The notes beneath the pieces are model-generated. The model was given only the letters and a program-made list of their open reading frames with translations. It was not told the origin of the DNA and did no database searches. The position numbers and the translations under genes are program-made. A stretch of 31,379 nucleotides of DNA from Vitrella brassicaformis (Eukaryota; Sar; Vitrellaceae). How positions within the stretch are numbered: the stretch's first letter is position 1; each line of letters begins with the position of its first letter. The DNA lies in assembly GCA_001179505.1 (NCBI GenBank), contig CDMY01000477.1, forward strand, positions 243,056 through 274,434. The letters are read 5' to 3'. Positions 1 through 10,514 of the stretch are shown here, one piece after another.

Positions 1-54
1 CCTCTCTCTCTCTCTCTCTCGGTCTGTGTGTGTGTGTGTGTGTGTGTGTCTGAC
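1..54. repeat. (CT)n-(TG)n microsatellite at the left edge
   Basis: A (CT)n run is followed by a (TG)n run up to about position 49. On the dynein coding strand this reads (CA)n then (GA)n just after a donor (AAG then GTCAGA, exon end at 55). It is the 5' part of the next dynein intron, cut by the window edge. Confidence 0.9.
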
Positions 55-336
55 CTTTGGTCTCTGCGTGACTTTCTTCATGATAGCGATAAAGTCGTTG
101 TCGATGGTGCGGAACCGCGAGTACTCGTTGGGCAGGAGCGTCTGGATGTCGGCCGAGCCGTAGAAGATGCCCTCGAGGTAGACCCACTTTCGCTGCACGT
201 CCATCCATGTGTCGAAGAGCACGCGCCACCGATTGAGCTTCTCGTCCCAGGCCAACGCCTCCTCCTCAAACACCTACACACACACACACACACGGCAGTG
301 GAGGTGGGGCGACACAGATCTGTACCTTCCTCCCTG

Positions 337-374
<38 letters not shown>

Positions 375-582
375 TGGTGGCAGATGTCTGTGTGGGGTGT
401 GTGTATGGTATTGCTTGTTTACTTTGAAGTACGGCGAGAGTTTCATCGAAGTGAGTGAGCTGAGGTGTTCGTCGATCTGCGCGAAGAGCTCGTCCCACGC
501 CCGGATGAGCCGGCACTTGTTCTGGTACACCACCAGGTCCAACTCGTAGCTGCCCCAGATCTCCTTGACCTGCACACACACG

Positions 583-614
<32 letters not shown>

Positions 615-3600
615 TGCACAGCAGGGGGGGACGGCGAAAGGGGTTTACCTGTCTAAGAAACTCTTCGAGAGCCATCTCGCCCTGCGCCTGTGCGAGGATC
701 TCCTTGATGGAGGCCTCATTCTTGGGCAAATCGGCATCTATATCATCGCAGGGCGCACACACACAGACACAGATAGATGGATTGACGCCCGAGGGTCTGT
801 CTGTCTGCCTGGCTCATCCTCCGGCAGTACCCCAAAGGTGTCCGAGAGTGAGGTCGGGGTAGTGGACAGTGAGGCGCAGCTTCTGCAGCAAGATCTTCCA
901 GTGCCGCTCCTGAACACACACACATGAGCCGCACACACACAGCACAGCACAGCACACCACATTCAGTGCCATCCCTCCATCTCGTGTGTGGGTGTGGGTG
1001 TGGGTATGTGTATCTTCGCTCACCTTGAGTGCCTCCGTCTTCATCTCTACGAGCAGCACGTTGAGCTTCAGGAAGGACTTGAGCATCAACTGCATGTGCT
1101 CAAACGCCTCATACTGCCTGAACGCCACACCCAAACAGACAACCACCTCTCTCTCTCTCTCTCTCTCTCTCCGCACCTGAGCTTAGGTGGGAGCGCCTTG
1201 AGCTTCTCGAGCACGTCGTTGAGTCCCTGCCTGACCTTCTTGGGCACCACGGCGCTCCAGGGGGTCTCCTTGAGCGTCTCGAGCAGCGAGTACACGCCCG
1301 ACAGCTCCGTCCACACGCCCTTGAGGTTCTCGACCTCCTCCCGCAGTGGGGCGAGCACGTCGCTGGTGCCCACGTCCATGTCGAGGAGCTCCTTGGCCTT
1401 GACCACCTTGTCGTACTCCTCGTTGAGCTGCACATACACACACATGGACAGACACAGAGAGAAAGAACGAGAGAGAGAGAGAGAGGGTGGGTGGGTGTGT
1501 GGGCGTGAGGGGCGGGGAAGGAGCGCGTTCTGACCTTTCCGAGGCGAGATTCGAACACCGAGAGTGTGTCCATGGCCTGGTTGGGCCGCACATTGCCCTG
1601 CAGCGGCTTGGCGCTCGACCACTCGGCGTAGGCCTGCTTGATCTTCTCGTCCAACAGCCGGTCCTTCTGGATGATCTGCGTCTTGAGGTTGGGGATCTCC
1701 CTCTCCATCAGGGCCGCCTTGCGGCCCAAGATCTGCTCGAAGGCCTCCCACTCGCCCTCGACCCGGTCGAGCCACAGCCACTCCTGAGGGAAGGCGAATC
1801 TCTGCCGCTCGAGCAGCTTCTGGCTGGCGCGGAGGTGCTCCATCTGGTGCGCCCACACCGCCGCATTCTTCTTGGTCTCCTGGATGGCCGTCACGAAGGC
1901 CGTCACGTCGCTGCCCGCACCCTCTAGGGAAATCTTCTCTGCACGCACACACACACACACACATCGATCTCTCGCTTTGGGGGAGGGGGGGAAGGTACCC
2001 ACCGAGGTTGAATCGTGCGGTTTGGATGTCGTTGTAGAAGGTGTTGGTCTGGTCGCCGACTTTGTGTCCGAACGAGTTGAGGATCTCCTTGTGCCAGGCG
2101 TCGTACTTGTTGTTGACCTTGCTCTGCACCGCACGGTAGTCGATGATAATCGGCCCGAACGTCCGCTGCGTCTCGCTGTTGTCAAAGGTCGCCCGGGAGG
2201 CCTGCACGCCGGCCAAGCGATACACATACACACACACACACACACAGATGGTTGTCAGGGGGGCGGAGGGGGGAGGGGAGGGAGAGCGGGCCATGCGTCA
2301 CGAAGGTACTTTGATTTCGTTGAGCAGGTGTTGCCAGGTCTCGATGTCGTCGCCGAGTCTGTTGAAGACGGTGGAGGACTCGATGTCCCACAGCGACTGG
2401 TACTGCAGCCACGTCTTGACGTACTCCTCCATGCTGTCCACAATACCTGCACACACAAACACACACACACACACCGATCCATCCATCCATCCACCCCCCC
2501 TCTCTGCCCCATTGCGTACGTTCGACGGCCGCGTATGCGTCCTCGAGGATCTTGGTGTCCAGCTCCTTGAGCAAATGGCTGTAGGTCTGCTCACGCGGGG
2601 CCACCTGCTGCGCGCCGCCCTTGGCGAAGGCGTCGAATCGGGCGCTCTGTATCCTGGAGAGGTTACAGATGGTGCCAAGGGTGCTGTGGAAGTTGCAGAT
2701 CCACGTCTGACGGGCGCCCTCCTTCGGCGGATCCAGGTACAGTTGCTGACATGCAGAGACACCGCACACACACACGGAGACATGCAAGGGTGTGTGTGGG
2801 GTGTGTGTTGTGGGGGAGGGGTGCAGGCGTCTACCTGGTTCTGCATTTTGAGTTCGTGCAGGGTGCCGGATTCTATGAGGGTGGTGCCGCCGTCGGGCCA
2901 GCTGGTGAACTGCTTGACCCACTCCTCAACCAACTGCCGCAACCTGCACACACACCACACCACACACAAATGGCAAAGATGTCTGTCTGTCTGTCTGGGG
3001 TGTGTGTGCGGAGAGGTCGTGGGGGGGAAGGTCCCTAGTACCTGGTGATGAGTATGCTTTGTATGTGTTTGTCGACTTTGTCCACCCAGATTGAGAGGTT
3101 GGAGAAGTTGGCCAGGTTCATGTCGTCAACCATCTTCTGCAGCTTCTCCATCACCTTTATTCACACCACACACACACGAAACAGACACCCTCGTGTGTGT
3201 GGGTGTGGGTGTGTGTGTCCTACCTCTTTGAACCCCTCCCCCGCGAGCGGCATGTGTGCGAGCGACTCGATGTCCCGCTGCATCTGCTCGTTCTGCGCCA
3301 GCAGATCAGTCACCTTGTCCTGGAACAAAAACACCTGCAAGGCACACACCACACACACACACAGAGACAATGATTATGTGTGTGTGCGTGAGTGTGTGTG
3401 TGTCTGCCGGGTGACTGACCTGGTCAGCGAATCGGCGAGCGTAGCTCTCGAGGCGGTCAGAGTCCCACTTGAGATGGATGCCGTCCTGTCAGATCAGATG
3501 TGACACACACACACACAAGCAGGGTTATGCCCGTTATTACATGTCTGTGTGGACGGTGGGGTGTGTCGTGTGTGGTGGGGATGGCTAAGTGACTGACCAT

Positions 3601-3890
3601 GATGAGCTGATTGACTTCTTTCTGGTACGAGGCCACCAGGGGGGCGATCGAATCGTCCACCTTGGAACAACTCTGATCGACAAACCACACACACACACAC
3701 ACACATCCATCCACCCACCCACCACTCCACCCATGTGTGTGTGGCTGTGTGACCTGCGTGTATGTCCTGACGGACTCGAGCAGTGTCATGGCGAAGGGGT
3801 AGTTGAGCTTGGCCTCGTCAGACGTCACCTTGACGCTGTACGGCACGCGGAACTGCAGGCACTGCAGATTCCGAACCTGTGTGTAACCAC

Positions 3891-3925
<35 letters not shown>

Positions 3926-4886
3926 CGAATGCAAAGGAACAGGCCTTTCCTCTCGTGTGTTTGGGGTGTGGACCTCTTTGAAGAGTGTGATGATCTGCTG
4001 GTCGTAGTTGACGACCAGCTCGTAGTCGTTGTCGCCATTCTTATGCACGTCGAAGATGCGGCCGCCGACGTCGAAGCTCTTGACGTCCTTGATGTCCTTG
4101 AGCCAGTTGTCGAAGATGACCATCGTGTTGAGCTTCTTGGCGAAGGCGTCGCCGTCTTGCTTCAACTTCTGCCCTTCGATGTGCTGCTCCCAGCCCTTGC
4201 CCAACACGTCTTCTACTCGGCGCATATACACCTGCACCCAGTGTGTGCGTGTGTGTGTAGGGAGTGGATTGGTTGTGGTGCCTACCTGGAGCCGTCTCTC
4301 GAGCTGCTTCGCCCAAATGATGGCGCCCGATGTCGGCGGGATGTCCCGGACGGTGGCCATCTTGGCGGCCTGTGTGCTGGTGTAGTGCTCCTTGAACTTG
4401 TTCTGCAGCTTGCGAATGTCATCCTTGACCTAAACACCCACACAAACACACACACACACATCCGCCCCCTCTCCCCACTCATAAACAGACACGCACCGAG
4501 ACCCACCTGCTGGATGAGCGACGACTGGTACTCCTGGATGGCCCCCCTGATACGTGGGCGGAAGAAGAGCGCGTTGAAGCGCGAGAAGACGCGGAACATC
4601 TCGGAGGCCGTCTTGGCGGCGCCAAGCCGGTCGCGCAGCTTGGATGTGATCTGGCTCTCGGCACGGTCGATCTTGTCGTCATACTGACATAACATGGCGA
4701 AGACACACACACGGGGTGCGTGTGTGGGTGTGTGTGGGGTGTGTGTATACCGCCTTCTTGGCTTGCTCCCAGGCCTCAGTGCCTGATCGGCTGACGTCCA
4801 GGACATCGATGTTGAGGAACAGCTTGTACGCGGAAGTGATCTCGCGGTGCGCGCCCATCTCGCCGCCAGTGCTGCAAATCGTCACA

Positions 4887-4921
<35 letters not shown>

Positions 4922-6888
4922 GGAGAGAGAGAAGGGGCATTTCTGTGAAGGCACAGCACATCCACATGTGTGTGAACGTCGGCCCAAATACCGGCCGTCG
5001 GTGAGGACTTTGGAGATGACCTCCTTGAGCTTCTGGTGCTGTCTTCTGAACTTGCGCAGGTCCTCGATGCGCTCCTGCAGGGCCGTGTGCTCGCAGTTGA
5101 GCTTCGGCGGGGGCCGCTCGGACGTGCCGCGCTTCTTGACTTGCTCACGGACCAAATCCTTGAAGTTGCGCACCTATCACACACACACACACAGAGAGGG
5201 AGGGAGGGTGTGTGTGTGTGTGTGGTGAGTGTCTTCTCATTGGGTGACGTACTTCGTCTTCCCAGAGTCTGAAGAGTTCGTTGCATCCCGCCGTGGCGTG
5301 GTCGAACTCCTCATACTCGAGCTGCATCAAACGCTGAGACGACAACACCTACACACACAAACACACACACACACACACATCCATTCACCCCCTCCCCCTC
5401 TCTCTGTGTGTGGTGTGTGTTGGTTGCCTTGAGTATCTGTGCGGCGAGGTCTCTGGAGACGGCCTCCACGAGGTTGAATGCCCGCAGCAGGGGGTAGAGC
5501 GTGGCGTTTTTGATCTTGCGCATGTGGCTGAAGATGGACCTGATGGAGTAGGTCAGCTGGTCGACGGTCGTCGCCGCCAGGAGGTCGTTGATGGGGAAGT
5601 CGCGCATCAGGATGATGATGTTGCTGACCTTCTCCATGGCAGGCTTCAGCCCTGACACATCCCACACACAGATATATGTGTGTGTGCGTGTGTGGGTGTG
5701 GGTGTGGGTGTGGGTGTGTGTGCCTGCCTGTGTCGGCTTCGAAGGAGATGGTCGCGAGGAAGCGTTTGGCCTGTTTGAGCAGGTTGAGGGTCAGCTCGAT
5801 CTCGGGCGTCTGCAGCTGCTGGTGCGCGTGGTTCAACGCCCGCTCCAAACCCAACCAAAAGTTGATCTCCTGCATCGCACTACCTGTCGTCGGATCCCTA
5901 CACACACACACACGCCATGACAGCCACCCCCTCTCTCTCTCTGTGTGTGTGGGGGGGGTGCACCTGCTGAGCCGTGTGACCTTCTGAATCTCCTTGATCC
6001 ATCTGTTGACACCCGACTGTATCTGGTTGAGGAATGAGGGGTCCTCGAGCCGCTCTGCGAAGTCCTCGACGCGCAGTTTGGTGCCCTTGGACTTGGACCG
6101 CGCGGCGGCCTCGCGGATCTCGGGGTCGACCGTCAGGCTGATCTCGGGAATCTCAACGTTCTGCTGGCACTGCACACACACACCACAAAGAGGGAGAGGG
6201 AGAGCGAGAGGGAGAGGGGCATATAGTATGTCTGTGGGCGTGGTCATCCTCTCTCTCCCTCTCTCTGTGTGTGTGTGGTTCTTTCTCTGACCTGCATGCA
6301 GGACATGGCGAGTTCTGCGATTTTCTTCTGGACGTTGGGTATGCCGATCTTGGTCTCGTCCTGGCCCTTGCTCTCGTCGTCGCCCCCCTCGCTGCGGTAC
6401 GTGTTGAACAGAGGCGCGAAGCTGTTCTGCAGGTAGGTATGCACCAGCTCGAAGGGCGAGCTCTCGTTGTCCATGTAGCCCAGAGTGATCATCTGCAGCT
6501 GCCCACCGATGTGCCGCAAAGACGACTGCCGGCCGCCAGTGAGGTCCTGCTCACCGGCCCTCTCCCCCGCCCCGCCGGTGTCCACCACGTTAAACCCCGG
6601 CCGCTTGGCGAAGGCGATGATCGTGGCGCGGGAGCCCTTGAACGAGACCTCCAGGTCGAGAAAGAGCCGGTGCTGCGGCTCCTCGTCGGCCTTCTCGCTC
6701 TCAGTCTGGAGGATCTCCTTGCCGACAACAAGGGTGTGGATCTGCGCGTCGGCGATGAACTGCTGGATCTTCTCGCCGTCCTTGCGGCCGGTGAGCAGCC
6801 GCATGAGCTCCTCTCGGGAGCAGTCGAGGACGGGCGGGCAGACGGCCAGCAGGAAGTCGATAACCGGGGCCTTATTGATGCCCTCCAT
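55..6888 (-). CDS. DYNC1H1: Cytoplasmic dynein 1 heavy chain, N-terminal tail (partial)
   Basis: Heavy chain of the minus-end-directed microtubule motor that moves organelles and vesicles. Exons in transcript order: 6292-6888, 5964-6169, 5728-5897, 5428-5651, 5253-5348, 4992-5173, 4751-4871, 4507-4683, 4286-4429, 3974-4231, 3754-3876, 3598-3672, 3420-3485, 3224-3334, 3042-3154, 2835-2943, 2520-2745, 2310-2446, 2003-2201, 1535-1938, 1177-1427, 1024-1117, 831-909, 649-737, 423-569, 55-273. They sum to 4617 nt (1539 codons) with every phase closing. Family landmarks run the whole length: [66 protein letters not shown], and [13 protein letters not shown] leading to [19 protein letters not shown]. 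This is the DHC_N1 tail and the start of the linker; the AAA motor and stalk lie beyond the left edge. The cytoplasmic type, not axonemal, is clear from these blocks. The start is the ATG at 6888. Introns 3 and 4 need GC donors. Confidence 0.97.
5349..5427 (-). other. Second GC-AG intron in the dynein gene
   Basis: The exon ends CTCAAG and the intron begins GCAACC. The acceptor TAG precedes GTGTTGTCG. The resulting I-L-K-V-L matches the conserved dynein tail block in phase 0. No GT donor is available at that point. Confidence 0.75.
5652..5727 (-). other. GC-AG intron in the dynein gene
   Basis: The upstream exon ends GACACAG and the intron begins GCAGGC. The acceptor is TCAG before GGCTGAAG. 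Only this junction gives the conserved dynein reading D-T-G-L-K with the right phase (1). No GT fits. The first half of the intron on the coding strand is CA-rich and the second half TG-rich. Confidence 0.8.
6170..6291 (-). repeat. Dynein intron 1 with self-complementary repeat ends
   Basis: On the coding strand the 5' half carries a CA run followed by a GAGAG/GGGA-type purine run. The 3' half carries a CTCTCCC-type pyrimidine run followed by a TG run and CAG. The two halves are complementary in order, so the intron can fold into a long hairpin that brings donor and acceptor close. Confidence 0.7.
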
Positions 6889-7295
6889 GGTTGTGGCCAG
6901 ATGTCACAGATCCGACGGACACGAAAGTGCGATGGTCAACGGGCCGACTACTTCAGCAGCAAGGACGGGGCAAAAAGGGCGTCACAAGGCGTCACAGGGC
7001 GACGGTCCCGCAAGGACCGGCAGACAGTCGGTCGGGTGGACTACTCGAAAACGCACCACACACGTACTGTACGGTACGGTGCGGTAGGAGGGATCTCTCC
7101 TCAGCGATAGATGGCGGACAGGTGTCCACAAAAGCGTCAGCTACGGTGAAATTCCAGATCTGAATCGCGAGCTTGTGGCCCGGATGCGAGCTAAGCTCGT
7201 GGGCAAAAGAGGAACCAGAAAACGGCCTTTGTTATGGGCGCATATCGGCGCATTTGATGCATGATGGTGGGCAACATATAGATCTGGCACGCGTG
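6889..7295. promoter_or_regulatory. Divergent intergenic region, dynein / MFS transporter
   Basis: 407 bases separate two divergent start codons, so this must hold both promoters and 5' UTRs. I see no TATA-like box I would defend. A short direct repeat of the GTACGGT type occurs near 7070-7080. No convincing ORF is present. Confidence 0.5.
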
Positions 7296-10092
7296 ATGGC
7301 CGCTGACTCAGAACGTGGTGAATGTGGGAGTGCTGAGCCTCGTGTAATGCCGATGGTGGTGCAGCCTCGCCTGTGGCTGCTGGTGGGATGCGCCCTGCAC
7401 TACTTCTTCAGGTCCATGAGCCTCGCTGACACACACACGCACAGAGGCAATCAGCGAAGTACTCACACACAGTCCTGCCTGACTGCTCTGTGTGTGTGAT
7501 TGCAACAGTACTGGGTGTTATCTGGGGTGGGCGGCAATGATCAACATACTCAAGGTACAACCGCCGTGGCGCACAAGCAAAGCATTTGAATACCCTATGA
7601 GTCAGTCGTGCATGTGTGTGTGTGCGCGTGTGTGCGTATGTGTGTCTGTCATCTATGAGTGTGTGTGTGCAGGGCGAGGCGCTGTATCGTCACCTCTGTG
7701 AGCCGTCCCTCTCCCTCGCAAACCCCGAAGAGGCGGCACTGCTGCTGCGGCACGAGAGCTGCTCCGCCGAGGATGTGCGCCTCAACTTGATGTTTGTCGT
7801 CATGAGTGCCCTGGGCATGTGCGCAACGCTGCCCTTGGGCTTCCTTATTGACAGATTACCAAAGTGGATTGGGAGGGGTGGGGGGGTTGAGGTGCTGGTG
7901 TGGATAAGTGTGTTGGTGCGGTGTGGTGGGTTCAGGTGCTTGTGGGTGTATCAGCTGCTGATTGCGTGTGGTCCTGCGCTGGTGGGGATGGGCACGCTGA
8001 TGCCCCACGTGCAGCGCCATGTGGACCTCATTTTCATCGGATTCTGCCTCCTCGTCCTGTGAGCCCATACACGCACACGCACACGCACACGCACAAAGAG
8101 AGAGAGAGAGAGAGAACACACACGCACAGAGGGGCAACATGACCTTCCTCCCCTCTCCCTCTCTCTCTCTCTCTCTGTGCGTGTGTGGGTGTCTGTGTGT
8201 GTGTCTGTGTGTGTGTGTGTACCCATCCATTCAGCCCAGGTGGAGCGGTCTCTTTTGTCCATTTCCACGTGGCCAACCTGTTCATGAACTCATTTGCGAT
8301 CGTCATGACCATCCTCAGTTCGGCGTACGGCTTCTCGGCCTTCCTCTTCCCCGTCTTCCACGCCCTGTGGGCCAACACGTCAATGCGGCTGACCCACATC
8401 GCCTTCGGATACGCGGCAATATTGTTCGCCTTTGTACCCTTCTGCCTCGTTCAGGTCAGCCACAGAGAATGGCAGGCAGGTGGTCACATGTCGAACATCC
8501 CTCTCTGTGTGTGTGTGGGGTTGTTGCAGCCCGCAGCCCGCAGTGAGGCAGGAGATCGTGTCGGCTTTGAGTGGCGCAAGGGCGGCTTCTACCTTACCGC
8601 AGACACCCCACAGGAGCAGCGCGAGCAGAAGAGCCATGAGGAGCAGCCACAAACCGATGACCCAAACCAGGTGGGCGACTGTCACGGCCAGCCGTCATCC
8701 GACAGGTGTGGCGTCGAGTCGTGCTCGCGGCCGGCGACCATCGCCACGAGCACACCCGGCGACTCCTTCCCGTCGCCGCCCTTTACCTCTCGTCACTTGT
8801 CTGACTCCGCCCCTGACTCCGCCCCAGTCTCCCCCCTGCCCCCCATGGCTGATGTGAGGAACCGGCGGGTCATCCGGCAGATGTTTGACCCGGGGAACCT
8901 CATCATGCTCGCACATCTCACCTACTGGTGCGCAGAGGATGGGTGGGGTGGGTGGATGGGAGGGAGGCACTGAGTGAATGCCATGTGTGTGTGTGTGTAT
9001 CGTGTGCACAGGATGTTTGTGCTGCAGTTTTATTTGAGCACTGCCAACATCCAGCTGGGCGTCATGACGGGCGCCAACGAGCTGGAGACCGTCGCGCAAG
9101 AGAGGAGGGCGGCGGGGGATGCGGCAGACGACGACACGGACTTTGCGGCCAAACTGGAGGCAGCTGAGTCGTCGAGGGCGTTATGGACCTCTGTGCTGGG
9201 CTGGATCATACCATGGTGAGTGGTGAGGAGGGGGAAAGAAGGCAGGCAATGTGTGTGTGTGTGTTCGTGTGTGTGGTTTGTGCAGGGCGTGGCTGGTGAC
9301 TTTGTGTGTGGCGTCTCTGATGAACCGCAAGGGCGTCGTTGCGGGCTACTGTGTGCAACACACGGTAGGGTAGGCACACACATGTGACAAACCAAACGTG
9401 CCCCCCCGACACTCATCATCGACTGTCTCTCTCTGTGCCAGTTTGGTCTCCTTCACTGTGCCTTGGCGGCGACGATGGTGCTGGCCGTTCAGCCGCTGAC
9501 CTTTGTCCTTTACGCGACCGCACTCGACGCCCTATATGCCGTCTATATCACGTTCATAGGTACCCACCCACCCAGCCACCCACTCCACCGCACGCACATT
9601 TCGACTGTATGTGTGCAGGTCTTGAGTATGGCTTTGAGCACTCATCGACGCTTGGAGGCTGGCTCTTTCTGGTGCGGTCAAGACAGAAATGACAGACACA
9701 TCGATCCCTGTGTCATCTGTCGATCGGTCCTCAGGTGTCCGGTGCCCCTCTGCTGCTCATCAACCCTCTGCTAGAAGCCATCGTACGCCAACACACACAC
9801 ACACACACACACAGACCACCACCAGGGAGAAATGTGCGTACGATCTTATCTCCTCCCTTTGTGTTTGGTATGTGCGATGCAGCTGGAGTGGGGTGCCCCT
9901 TTCCAGGCGCTCAACCTGGTGTTTCTGGGTGGCGGTTGTGTCGCGTCGCTGTCGGTCCTGTGGCTGCAGAGGTACGAGGCCAGCAAGAGGGGCGGCGGCG
10001 GCGGCGGCGAGAGGGGGGTCGGTGCGCCACCCGCCATGATACGCAGGGGCATCTCGATGCTCTTTAGGGGCAAGAAGAGGGGCTGTAGATAG
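7296..10092 (+). CDS. MFS transporter, SLC43/ApiAT-like (12 exons)
   Basis: Predicted 12-helix integral membrane carrier of 601 residues. Exons: 7296-7411, 7509-7554, 7673-7863, 7936-8058, 8235-8454, 8530-8927, 9012-9215, 9286-9364, 9442-9559, 9619-9671, 9735-9782, 9883-10092; total 1806 nt, all phases consistent. Helix 1 is followed by YLGWAAMINILK and GEALYRHLCE, resembling the F-G-W...Y..LC segment of SLC43-type and apicomplexan amino-acid (ApiAT) carriers. The motif-A-like loop is GFLIDRLPK. A further helix carries ANLFMNSFAIVMTILSSAYG. A long hydrophilic loop rich in Ser, Pro, Gln and Glu (exon 6) separates the two halves, and the basic C-terminus has a poly-Gly stretch. Substrate (amino acid?) is inference. 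It is divergent from dynein and convergent with the damaged MYND gene. Confidence 0.83.
8059..8234 (+). repeat. MFS intron 4 with CA/GA and CT/TG ends
   Basis: After GTGAGC the intron carries an ACGCAC/CA run, then a GA run. After a middle segment a CT run and a long TG run lead to the acceptor TTCAG. The order CA-GA...CT-TG is exactly what an intramolecular hairpin needs. This is the clearest example in the window. Confidence 0.8.
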
Positions 10093-10514
10093 ACGGACTG
10101 CTGGATGGATGGATGGACAGACGGGAGCACTGCCTGCATGCCCAGCCTGACTCAATCAGCCTGTTTTAGTGAGGCATGCGGTCCGGTCGGATGGATTTAA
10201 TTCTCAATGATGCTTGGCTTGGAGCTGTAGATAGACTGTCCAAACCATTATTGAGAGTGTCAGCCGCAACCTTTTTCGCTGAGACTGGATGACATTTCGT
10301 GAGACCTGAGGCGGACGGACATGAGATGTACTTGAGGTCACGAAACAAGTGAGACGGGTGACAAGTGTCTTCCCGTGTGTGTGTGCGCATGTGGGGCACA
10401 TACATCAAGTAAATAAATGCCACATCAGCGTTCCACAAAGGGACGGCAGGCACAAACACACGACACGTCATTCATCCGACAAAAACTCATCATCCCCTCC
10501 CCCAACGGTGCTAG
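10093..10514. other. Convergent intergenic region (3' UTRs)
   Basis: 422 bases between the stop of the + strand MFS gene and the end of the - strand MYND gene. It contains a short GGAT run near 10103-10118 and no supported ORF. A polyadenylation signal cannot be named with confidence. Confidence 0.5.

Noticed and set aside
1-6300. Many small plus-strand frames rich in Thr-His, Cys-Val and Ser-Leu
   Set aside because: They are translations of (CA)n, (TG)n and (CT)n intron repeats or shadows of dynein exons.
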